From Pedobacter westerhofensis (GTDB lineage: Bacteria > Bacteroidota > Bacteroidia > Sphingobacteriales > Sphingobacteriaceae), in assembly GCF_900182595.1 (NCBI RefSeq), contig NZ_FXTN01000001.1, forward strand, positions 601,895-665,894: a DNA stretch of 64,000 nt. The letters are read 5' to 3'. Under the pieces are notes generated by a model. The model worked only from the letters and a program-made list of their open reading frames with translations. It did no database searches and was not told the DNA's origin. Below are positions 8,931 to 15,632 of this stretch, piece after piece. The first letter of the stretch is position 1. Every line of letters starts with the position of its first letter. The position numbers were made by a program, and so were the translations under genes.

Positions 8931-9854
8931 CTACGCTGTCCGATGCTCCAAAGGAGTAATTCCAGTATGCTTTTTATAAAAATTCTGAAAATGGGAAGCT
9001 TCCTGGAAGTGAAGGCACCAGGCAATTTCCTTCACACTGTAGTCCGTGTGTTTTATAAGTACATTGGCCTCTTCCAGCAGCCGTTCATGGATGATTGCTA
9101 ATGTAGTTTTTCCTGTCGTTCGTTTCAGATTTCTGTTCAGCTGATCTACAGAAATCCCTAAAATATTTGCAAAATATGCGGGGGACTTGTCTTTTAATAC
9201 ATGGTGAATGTTCAGATCCTGAAAAGCATCCTCCAGGGCTGTTATGAAAAGCTCTTCAATGCCCCGGTTTTGTTCGGTAACGGCCGTCAATAGCTCATTG
9301 TCTAATTTTTGTATGTAATGAATAATGTCCGACACCCTGTTTCTGACCAGGTGTTCTTTAAAGGTATAACCGGATGTGAATTCCAGATTCAGCTGATCAA
9401 AAATGAGCCGTATTTCCTCATATTCGGTCTTGGTTAAGGATTGTATCTGAAGATCTCTTTTTCTAAAGATCGGCAGGTCTGTGAGCGATGCCCGGCTGGC
9501 GCCCTTAAAAAAGCTTTCACTAAACACCAAAAATATAGCCCTGAAATGTTCGTCGTCAGTTTTAAATCCGGTGCGTAACCTGGGTTGTGTAAAAATGATG
9601 GTAGGTCCAGACACCGGGATTTCTTTATTGTTTACGCTGTATATAGCTTCGCCGCACAGCAGCGCAATTTTGTAAAAGGGCTTTCTCTGCAGGCGTTCAC
9701 ATGCTGTCTGGTCCTTTTGCAGATTTTCCCAGGATAACAGATTAAAGTGCCCGGGGAAATCGTTTTGAGATACTACTGCCTGGTCAACATACTGTTTATA
9801 AAAGTTATCAATTGCTGCAGGGTTCATCATAACGGTTGAGTTTTTATCACACAT
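8931..9854 (-). CDS. AraC family transcriptional regulator
   Basis: A 307-residue protein with an N-terminal sensing domain and a C-terminal AraC-type DNA-binding domain: YFANILGISVDQLNRNLKRT and SVKEIAWCLHFQEASHFQNF, then KKHTGITPLEHR. The start ATG at 9854 overlaps the HxlR stop by eight bases (ATGTGTGA), pointing to translational coupling. In-frame ATGs at 9830 and 9827 are alternatives. It belongs to a minus-strand unit HxlR - AraC - NmrA-like. Confidence 0.87.
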   Translation of the reverse strand: MCDKNSTVMMNPAAIDNFYKQYVDQAVVSQNDFPGHFNLLSWENLQKDQTACERLQRKPFYKIALLCGEAIYSVNNKEIPVSGPTIIFTQPRLRTGFKTDDEHFRAIFLVFSESFFKGASRASLTDLPIFRKRDLQIQSLTKTEYEEIRLIFDQLNLEFTSGYTFKEHLVRNRVSDIIHYIQKLDNELLTAVTEQNRGIEELFITALEDAFQDLNIHHVLKDKSPAYFANILGISVDQLNRNLKRTTGKTTLAIIHERLLEEANVLIKHTDYSVKEIAWCLHFQEASHFQNFYKKHTGITPLEHRTA

Positions 9855-10197
9855 TATATTTTAACGACCACTTGACCATTTCAGCGATCACCGGCTCTAA
9901 ATCCTGTCCGCTTTCAGTTAAGCTGTATTCAACATGGGGCGGAACCACGGACATTGCCTTCCGGCAGATAATACCGTCGGCCTCCAATTCTTTTAACGTT
10001 TGAATAAACATTTTTTCGCTTACAGCGGGAACAGCCTTTTTCAATTCGCCATATCTCATTGTCCCAGAAAATAGTTGTCTGATCACAAGAGGCTTCCAGC
10101 GGTTACCCATCTTATAAGCAATAAATGTGACCGGGCATTTGGTGGTCACCAATCTTTTGTTCATCTGATTTGTAGAACTCTCTTTTACTTTGGCCAT
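9847..10197 (-). CDS. HxlR family winged-helix transcriptional regulator
   Basis: A MarR-like HxlR regulator of about 116 residues from ATG 10197, the usual family length. Core pattern: CPVTFIAYKMGNRWKPLVIR, LFSGTMRYGELKKAVPAVSE, LKELEADGIICRKA, VEYSLTESGQDLEPVI. The single Cys in TTKCPVTF is at the usual redox or electrophile-sensing place. The frame opens to 10257, but the extra residues are not family-like. It is divergent from the oxidoreductase at 10276, with a palindrome and promoter in the shared gap. Confidence 0.88.
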   Translation of the reverse strand: MAKVKESSTNQMNKRLVTTKCPVTFIAYKMGNRWKPLVIRQLFSGTMRYGELKKAVPAVSEKMFIQTLKELEADGIICRKAMSVVPPHVEYSLTESGQDLEPVIAEMVKWSLKYNV

Positions 10198-10215
10198 ATA
10201 CACACTTTTAGGTAG

Positions 10216-10250
10216 GTACTTGATATAAGGTATGTACAAAGGTAATTTTG
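10216..10250 (+). promoter_or_regulatory. Promoter of the divergent oxidoreductase with overlapping putative HxlR operator
   Basis: TAATTTTG at 10243-10250 fits the -7 element, and TTG at 10220-10222 lies 20 bases upstream as a -33 candidate. The spacer holds GTACTTGATATAAGGTATG (from 10216), an inverted repeat whose ends are both GTAC (10216-10219, 10234-10237). An operator here would block the oxidoreductase promoter. The adjacent divergent HxlR gene is the obvious candidate regulator (inference). Confidence 0.45.
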
Positions 10251-10275
10251 TTTTCAATAAAAAATCAAAATAAAG

Positions 10276-11292
10276 ATGAAAGCTATAATCATAACAGGTG
10301 AAGGAAAAGTAGCCTTAAACGAAGTACCTCAACCGGATGAGGCAAGTTCCGGCCATGTCATTATAAAAATGAAAGCGATGGGAATCAACGCAGGAGATAA
10401 GTTCCTGATCAGTGGCAATTACCCCCCGGGTTTTTTCACACAAAGCCTCCATAACATTGCAGGCGTGTCGGGTGTTGGGGAAGTTATCCAGCTGGGTGAA
10501 GGTGTACCCGATAAATTTCTTGGCAGGCAGGTAACCGTTTACCGTTCACTGACGAAAAGCGAAAATGTGGTGGGGACCTGGAGCGAGTATGCACAGCTGC
10601 CTTATCTCCAGTGTGCAATATTGCCGGATGAGGCAGATCCATTGGATTACACAGGATCGCTGGTAAATATCATCACAGCGTATGGCGCATGGAAGCAACT
10701 GACCGACGAAGGACACAAAGGCGTAGTGATTACCGCCGGTAATTCAGATACCGGAAAAGCCATGCTAGGTATTTGTCAGCATGCTGATGTGCCGGTTATC
10801 GCGATTGTCAGAAATGAACAGGGCAGGAAGGAACTCGAAGAACTTGGCGCCAGGCATATACTTATCCAGGGAACTGAAGATTTCCAGCAGCAGTTTGCGG
10901 CCCTTGCAAATGAACTGAAAACAACTGCCGTTTTTGACGGTGTGGGCGGTGCATTGCTTGGCGAGTTATTAAACGTGGTTCCTGCCGGAAGTACAATTTA
11001 TGCTTATGGCTTTCTGGGCGGAAATATACCCGTAGCTTTTCATACTGGTATCCTGATCAAAGGAATCACCATTAAAGGCTTCAGTAATTTCAACACCGCA
11101 ACAGTTCAGGACCATGATCAGCTGGCATTAGCTTTAGAGGAGATCAGCAAAATAATTCACATGCCCCATTTTAAATTTAAAAGCGGAAAGGACTTTCAGT
11201 TTGAACAGGTGAATGAAGCTTTAGCTTTCGTTTCTTCAGATGGCGGCAAAGCTACACTATTGGCGTCTTCCGCTTCAGGATCAGGGCGGTAA
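10276..11292 (+). CDS. Medium-chain dehydrogenase/reductase (quinone oxidoreductase-like)
   Basis: A 338-residue MDR protein: GroES-like N-terminus (EVPQPDEASSGHVIIKMKAM, then GINAGDKFLISGNYP) followed by a Rossmann domain (VVITAGNSDTGKAMLG near residue 155, VFDGVGGALLGELLNVV near 220). No zinc ligands are visible. It resembles enzymes that detoxify quinones or other electrophiles and is paired with a divergent HxlR regulator, a frequent arrangement for such stress genes. Its last 41 bases overlap the convergent DUF4199 gene. Confidence 0.84.
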   Translation: MKAIIITGEGKVALNEVPQPDEASSGHVIIKMKAMGINAGDKFLISGNYPPGFFTQSLHNIAGVSGVGEVIQLGEGVPDKFLGRQVTVYRSLTKSENVVGTWSEYAQLPYLQCAILPDEADPLDYTGSLVNIITAYGAWKQLTDEGHKGVVITAGNSDTGKAMLGICQHADVPVIAIVRNEQGRKELEELGARHILIQGTEDFQQQFAALANELKTTAVFDGVGGALLGELLNVVPAGSTIYAYGFLGGNIPVAFHTGILIKGITIKGFSNFNTATVQDHDQLALALEEISKIIHMPHFKFKSGKDFQFEQVNEALAFVSSDGGKATLLASSASGSGR

Positions 11293-11776
11293 TCAATGAT
11301 ACAACAAGTCCCACAGGTAATATTTCCATATAGGTGGCTCCTGCAACTCCAATTGGGGTTGCATACCACCTTTTAAAAGTTTCCATTTGCTCAGAGATAC
11401 CAGAAACTTCGGCCGGAGTCATATGGCTGACCCTGGCCGGGCTCAATTGATAAGATGCCAGTTTTTCTATAAAATCAGGAAAGAAATTGTAGTAAGCGAT
11501 CATCCATCCAATGACGTATAAAGTTGAAGCAATAAGAGCCATGTAAAAAGACATTAAAAAAGCATTGCCAAAGCTGATAACCCCGTTACTTTGCTGGTCA
11601 CGGTAATTTTTAACACCCACAAATATGAGCGAGAATGACAGCAGCATAGCTGTATACCCCAGGAGCATGCTACCATCAAAGGAGTTTTTAGAGTAACAGT
11701 ATGCTACAGAGAAAGACATGAAGGTAGCCACACAAATACCTGATATGAGGCCGTACACAAGTACATTTTTTTTCAT
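11252..11776 (-). CDS. DUF4199 domain-containing membrane protein
   Basis: About 174 residues from ATG 11776, with four predicted membrane helices: LVYGLISGICVATFMSFSVA, LLGYTAMLLSFSLIFVGV, FLMSFYMALIASTLYVIGWM and EILPVGLVVSLITALIL. The loop motif NYRDQQSNGVISFGNAF is characteristic of DUF4199, a Bacteroidota family of unknown role. The frame opens to 11866, but family homology begins at MKKNVLVYG. It follows the LuxR-type regulator by 94 bases on the same strand. Confidence 0.82.
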   Translation of the reverse strand: MKKNVLVYGLISGICVATFMSFSVAYCYSKNSFDGSMLLGYTAMLLSFSLIFVGVKNYRDQQSNGVISFGNAFLMSFYMALIASTLYVIGWMIAYYNFFPDFIEKLASYQLSPARVSHMTPAEVSGISEQMETFKRWYATPIGVAGATYMEILPVGLVVSLITALILKRKTPIV

Positions 11777-11869
11777 ACTAATTTGTTTAAAGGTTCGGCT
11801 GTAAAATTGGGTTATCGTCGCAATATTTCCCTCATACTTTAGGGTGATTTGAATAAAAACTACCAAGTA

Positions 11870-12340
11870 TCAGGATATGATGTTCAGCTTCCTTGCCATT
11901 TCAACAGCCTGCGTACGCCTTTGTACCTCGAGCTTCTCAAATATTTTAGACGAATGAGTTTTAATAGTGTCTAATGATAAAAATAACCGGTCTGCTATCT
12001 GGAGGTTGCTCAGCCCTTCGGCCATTAACTGCAGAACCTCAAGCTCACGTTTGCTTAAGCGAAGACGGGTAACTTCAGCTTCATTCAACACAAAATGCTC
12101 AGTTTTAACTAAAACCTGTTTTTCTATAACTAAAGTATTTGTCCTGGGCTGGGTTAGCTTTTTAGCCAGCCAAATGCCAAGCCCGGTAAAAATTACAGCA
12201 ATGGCACCGACATACAGCTCAATGGTATAATCAATAACTATCAGCCGCCATTCAAGCCATTTAATAAACAGCAATAAAATAGCCAGAGAAATTCCATAGA
12301 GAAAAACAGAACGGTTACGTATCAGGAATTTGAATATCAT
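11870..12340 (-). CDS. Membrane-anchored LuxR-type helix-turn-helix regulator
   Basis: A 156-residue protein with two N-terminal membrane helices (residues 12-30 and 40-60), a linker, and a C-terminal LuxR/GerE domain: LRLSKRELEVLQLMAEGLSN then IADRLFLSLDTIKTHSSKIF. This form of membrane-tethered LuxR protein is frequent in Bacteroidota beside DUF4199 genes, as here. No receiver domain is present. It probably regulates its own operon (inference). Confidence 0.82.
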   Translation of the reverse strand: MIFKFLIRNRSVFLYGISLAILLLFIKWLEWRLIVIDYTIELYVGAIAVIFTGLGIWLAKKLTQPRTNTLVIEKQVLVKTEHFVLNEAEVTRLRLSKRELEVLQLMAEGLSNLQIADRLFLSLDTIKTHSSKIFEKLEVQRRTQAVEMARKLNIIS

Positions 12341-12385
12341 TTATCCTCCCTCGCATCAGTAATGACAACCTTACTCTCCTGCATT

Positions 12386-12607
12386 TTAACGAAACGACCG
12401 AAGATCTTCTAATAGACTCTGATCCAAATAATGTACATCATACTGAACGAGAATATCAGATAAGTACCATTTTTTCATCCCTGCTATTTCAGCAGATTGT
12501 CCTAAAGATAATTTCCCTGATTCATACAGCTTTGCTGCGATAAATCTAACAGTATCCTGATGATCAGCCTCTAAAAAATCAGGTACCTGAAGTGTCATTG
12601 TTGTCAT
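12386..12607 (-). CDS. UPF0175 family small protein (antitoxin-like)
   Basis: A 73-residue protein with the UPF0175 pattern: an N-terminal beta-strand (TMTLQVPDFLEAD), then FIAAKLYESGKLSLGQSAEI and AGMKKWYLSDILVQYDVHY, a small helix-turn-helix-like fold. In other genomes such genes lie beside PIN/DUF3368 toxins. None is adjacent here, so it is an orphan, possibly left by the mobile element remnant to its right. Family assignment is good; function is inferred only. Confidence 0.75.
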   Translation of the reverse strand: MTTMTLQVPDFLEADHQDTVRFIAAKLYESGKLSLGQSAEIAGMKKWYLSDILVQYDVHYLDQSLLEDLRSFR

Positions 12608-12724
12608 TGGAATAAATTTATGAAATGAAGATACTAAATATTAAAATCAATGAGCAAAGCAATTTTTTATTCATTGCTTGGGATTGTCATAATCTTTTAT
12701 GGCTTTTAAAGTTCCATCAAAACG

Positions 12725-12760
12725 AAAAAACCCGTTCCTACAATGTAGAAACGGGTTTTT
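12725..12760 (-). terminator. Hairpin terminator, left edge of decayed tRNA-associated region
   Basis: AAAAACCCGTT...AACGGGTTTTT with inner CTAC/GTAG forms a stem with A and T tracts on both sides. It resembles in design the terminator at 14292-14328 after the tRNA gene, though the stem bases differ (CCCG against GCCG with compensating changes). It is immediately followed by the tRNA-like fragment at 12766-12800. Confidence 0.6.
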
Positions 12761-12765
12761 ATTCC

Positions 12766-12800
12766 GGTGGGCCCAACTGGCGCCTCTCGAACCACTTCCT
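12766..12800 (-). other. tRNA 3'-end-like fragment (possible decayed attachment site)
   Basis: Plus strand reads GGTGGGCCCAACTGG, a short spacer, then CTCGAACCAC. That is the layout of a minus-strand tRNA acceptor end and T-loop (TGGTTCGAG ... TTGGGCCC). The intact tRNA at 14334-14407 shares GTGGGCC, AA and CTCGAACCA. The T-stem does not pair well and no 5' half follows, so it is not a functional tRNA. It could be the far-side att duplicate of an element inserted at the tRNA, or a relic of another tRNA. Confidence 0.35.
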
Positions 12801-12845
12801 GTCTGATTTGCGTCTAATCGCTGCTTTAAGTATATAAATTTAATA

Positions 12846-13630
12846 TTATCCTGGAAGGTCGCTATCAAGTTCCAGTCTTATCCTGTCTTGTTTAATAAGT
12901 TCTTTCAATTCATCTTCTTTCGGAAGGTACAGGCGGTACTTACTTGCAAATAATTTCTCGTTTTCTGCTAATATTGAATATTTCACAATTGTTTCATCCT
13001 TCTCTGTACAAAGGATAATACCGATAGTGGATTGTCGTCCTCACCTTTTTTCAAATCATTGTACATTCTGATATACATATCCATCTGTCCAATCGATCCA
13101 TGAGTTAGTTCATCAGTTTTCAGATCGATCAAGACAAAACACTTCAGATAATAATTGTAAAAAACCAGATCAATAAAAAAGTCAGATGTATCTGTTACAA
13201 TGTGTTGCTGTCTAGCTACAAAAGCAAAGCCCTTGCCTAATTCCATTAGAAATTGCTGTAGATGATTAATTAGTGCAGTTTCTATTTTACTCTCAGACAG
13301 CCTGGTATCAATTGGTAAACCTAGAAATTCAAATATATATGGATCTTTTATTAATTGCTGAGCTTTTGGAGTTTCCTGCTCCCTGGTATCTAATACACGA
13401 CCGATAAATTGCGATGTGATATTACGCTGTAACATACGTGTATTCCATCCTGATTCAATTGCGTGAATGACATATTGATTTCTCAGACTTTCAGTTTCGA
13501 GCCGGCTTATTATTCTATAATGAGTCCAGCTCAATTCGTGACGCGCTGCGTCACGAATTGGAAAAGCAATGTAAAATTGCCGGATATTTCTTAGATTACT
13601 TTCATCAAAACCTTTTCCAAAGTGTAACTT
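12846..13630 (-). pseudogene. Broken YhcG / DUF1016 PDDEXK nuclease gene
   Basis: The longest intact part (13534-12983) reads SWTHYRIISRLETESLRNQY through ATRKQ-type text to FFIDLVFYNYYLKCFVLIDL and GQMDMYIRMYNDLKKGEDDN, the PD-(D/E)XK core of YhcG-type nucleases. Upstream in frame the sequence continues (GKGFDESNLRNIRQFYIAFP, IRDAARHE) until TGA at 13631-13633, so most of the N-terminal domain is missing. Near 13027 one base is lost: the correct continuation (IGIILCTEKDETIVKYSI to RLELDSDLPG) lies in another frame and ends at 12846. Both lesions make it a pseudogene. Confidence 0.85.
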
Positions 13631-13633
13631 TCA

Positions 13634-13929
13634 ACAGTTCTTTTAAATGCCCTATCTTAATCAGTAAATACACAGAGTAAAGGCAAATTTACAAATTTCA
13701 TGTAACAGAATAAGGGTTGTTTTTAAGAATTATTGTAACAAAATAAAGGTTGTTTTAATATAAGGATTCTTTATTGAAAGGCTAACTCCTTTCACAAAGC
13801 TTTCAGATACATATACGTTGTTTTTGAGCTATAAAGATACCTAACTACCAAGTAGTCATATAACAGAGTATCAAAGCTCTCAGATATATCCGTACATTTC
13901 TATTAAGCTCTTTAGTACCTGAATCACTT
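13634..13929. other. Gene-free A+T-rich stretch with short direct repeats
   Basis: No gene is seen. Two direct repeats of TGTAACAnAATAAnGGTTG occur at 13701 and 13734. A second pair, AAAGCTnTCAGATA, occurs near 13797 and 13875. Lying beside an integrase remnant, they could be arm-type integrase sites, but this is only a guess. Confidence 0.35.
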
Positions 13930-14150
13930 CTATCTGATAATCACCCTACGATAGTCTTCAAAAACATCCTCTAGAATCCTGATCATAAACTTGTCTTTGA
14001 TTTTGAAATCAGCATCCATCTGCCGTTTTCGTACATAATGAATAGTATCAATAAATTTTCTTGTCCCTTTGTGGTAAACTACAATTTCACATTACAAGTT
14101 CCATCATCTTTTAAATGATGTTCAAAAACTGTCGCACTAACAGTTGCCAT
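13930..14150 (-). pseudogene. Decayed N-terminal arm domain of a Bacteroidota tyrosine integrase
   Basis: Minus strand from ATG 14150 reads MATVSATVFEHHLKDDGTCN then VKL and a stop. Shifting frame at that point gives VYHKGTRKFIDTIHYVRKRQ, MDADFKIKDKFMIRILEDV and FEDYRRVIIR before a stop at 13930. Together this is the arm DNA-binding domain that opens Bacteroidota phage-type integrases. The SAM-like and catalytic domains are absent. It lies 184 bases from the 3' end of the tRNA gene, the usual place for an integrase of a tRNA-targeting element. Confidence 0.8.
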
Positions 14151-14291
14151 AAAATTTCCTTAGCGACGGAAAACCACTGTTACACAGTTGTTACATTTTC
14201 ACGTCAAATTAAACAAAAATTGCTGTAGAAACTGCCAAATGGATGACTGCCAGAGCCAGTGCTGTAAGCATAAAACCTACGTATAGAAACA

Positions 14292-14328
14292 AAAAAAGCC
14301 GTTTCTAATACCAAGAAACGGCTTTTTA
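14292..14328 (-). terminator. Terminator of the tRNA gene
   Basis: AAAAGCCGTTTCT ... AGAAACGGCTTTTT forms a 13-bp stem with a 7-base loop, placed 6 bases beyond the tRNA 3' end on the minus strand and flanked by A/T runs. Confidence 0.8.
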
Positions 14329-14333
14329 AGCAG

Positions 14334-14407
14334 TGGGCCAAGATGGGCTCGAACCATCGACCAAAAGATTATGAGTCTTCTACTCTAACCAGCTGAGCTA
14401 TTGGCCC
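14334..14407 (-). tRNA. tRNA with CAT anticodon (tRNA-Met, or tRNA-Ile2 read with lysidine)
   Basis: The minus strand folds as a 74-base cloverleaf: acceptor GGGCCAA/TTGGCCC, D-stem GCTC/GAGT, anticodon stem GAAGA/TCTTT with loop CTCATAA, variable TGGTC, T-stem GATGG/CCATC with loop TTCGAGC, discriminator A, no encoded CCA. All stems pair, two through G-T. CAT can be elongator Met, initiator or Ile2. The A-T-rich first stem positions and missing GGG/CCC anticodon pairs exclude the initiator. Telling Met from Ile2 needs a covariance model. Confidence 0.93.
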
Positions 14408-14473
14408 GCGAAAAATCTATTAGATTTTGCGAGTGCAATGTTACATATTTGTATTCAATTTTAAAAACAGTTT

Positions 14474-15112
14474 ATGCAAAAAATCAAAAATATAATCTTC
14501 GACTACGGCAATGTTATCTTCGCGATCGACTTCAGGATCGCACAAAAGACTCTTACACAAATCGGTATATCTAATATAGAAGATTTTTTCGGGCATAAAG
14601 GACATCACACTTTATTTGATGATTTGGAGACGGGCAGCATCACTCCTGCCCAGTTCCGCGAAGGAATACGCCTGGAAGCAAAAAATCCGGCACTTACTGA
14701 TGCAGAAATTGATGCTGCATGGAACAGTTTGCTCATCGGAATTGCCCCACAAACACTCGATGTACTCAACGAAACAAAAAAACATTACAGGACATTCCTG
14801 CTCAGCAATACTAACCAGATCCATTTCAATTACTTTACCGACTATCTGAAAAGAGAATTCCAGGTTGAAGGAAATGACCATCTGTTTGAAAAAACCTATT
14901 ACTCTCATGAAATGCTGATGAGAAAACCAAATGTGGAAATCTTTGAACAGGTAATCAGGGAAAATAACCTCAATCCTGCAGAAACGCTGTTTATAGACGA
15001 TAGCCCGCAGCATCTGGTGGGGGCAAAAGAAGCCGGGCTGCAAACCTTGCTGATGACCGAACATCCAAAAGACCTGGGCAGCTTCTTAAAAGATAACGGT
15101 ATATTGGTATGA
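14474..15112 (+). CDS. HAD-superfamily hydrolase, subfamily IA (YihX-like phosphatase)
   Basis: 212 residues. Motif I is IIFDYGNVIFAIDF with the nucleophile Asp at residue 10, motif II FLLSNTN near 117, motif III lysine in MRKPNVEIFEQV, and motif IV FIDDSPQHL near 173. The DxGNV form of motif I is that of YihX-like sugar-phosphate phosphatases. The second Asp of DxD is replaced by Gly, as in that branch. Its stop overlaps the start of the Mpo1-like gene by four bases (ATGA). Confidence 0.87.
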   Translation: MQKIKNIIFDYGNVIFAIDFRIAQKTLTQIGISNIEDFFGHKGHHTLFDDLETGSITPAQFREGIRLEAKNPALTDAEIDAAWNSLLIGIAPQTLDVLNETKKHYRTFLLSNTNQIHFNYFTDYLKREFQVEGNDHLFEKTYYSHEMLMRKPNVEIFEQVIRENNLNPAETLFIDDSPQHLVGAKEAGLQTLLMTEHPKDLGSFLKDNGILV

Positions 15113-15447
15113 CCGGCAACAATCATCAAGTACAGCCAAAGAAATACAGCTCCCTAAAAGAATTTTATCCCTTTTACCTGAGCGAACACCGGAATACAAT
15201 GAACAGGGCGCTTCATTTCACAGGCATATCACTATTGTGCCTGTGCTTTATTACCTCCATGCTGTTTCATAATGTTTACTTTTTTATAGCGATCCCATTT
15301 GTTGCCTTTGGTTTCTCCTGGATAGGCCATCTGTTTTTCGAAAAAAACAGACCTTCAACATGGAAGTATCCGTTCTTCAACCTCGCCTGTGATTTTCTTT
15401 TATTTGGTGATATTATCATGGGCAGACAGTCTTTTAAATCAACATAG
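15109..15447 (+). CDS. Mpo1-like / DUF962 membrane protein
   Basis: A 112-residue protein with the family pattern LKEFYPFYLSEHRNTMNRAL, then HFTGISLLCLCFITSMLF, FSWIGHLFFEKNRPSTWKYP and a final hydrophobic segment. The conserved histidines (SEHRN, LHFTG, IGHLF) match those of yeast Mpo1, an iron-dependent 2-hydroxy fatty acid dioxygenase; whether the bacterial protein shares that reaction is inference. It is translationally coupled to the upstream HAD gene. Confidence 0.85.
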   Translation: MTGNNHQVQPKKYSSLKEFYPFYLSEHRNTMNRALHFTGISLLCLCFITSMLFHNVYFFIAIPFVAFGFSWIGHLFFEKNRPSTWKYPFFNLACDFLLFGDIIMGRQSFKST

Positions 15448-15475
15448 GCGATATCGATTTCATTTATAATATACC

Positions 15476-15500
15476 ATAGACAAACTCTATATCACTATAG
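15476..15500 (+). promoter_or_regulatory. OxyR-like motif upstream of catalase
   Basis: ATAG-ACAAACT-CTAT (15476-15490) exactly fits the OxyR half pattern ATAG-N7-CTAT. Six bases later comes another ATAG (15497-15500). A related motif lies upstream of katG at 46023. OxyR control of catalase is known in Bacteroides. The second half-site here is poor. Confidence 0.4.
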
Positions 15501-15632
15501 AAAATAGGTGTTATGATACCGCTGGAATAGTATATACTTTTATCGCATCAAGCCTGCGCAGGATCAACAGAATTAAAAACCTGTGCAGGCTCCTTCAAAA
15601 TACAGGAGGAAGCGATACAAATTTATACATAG

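Noticed and set aside
12386..12607. Complete toxin-antitoxin operon around the UPF0175 gene
   Set aside because: No PIN/DUF3368 or other toxin-like gene is adjacent.
12766..12800. Functional tRNA gene
   Set aside because: Only a 3'-like part is present and the T-stem does not pair.
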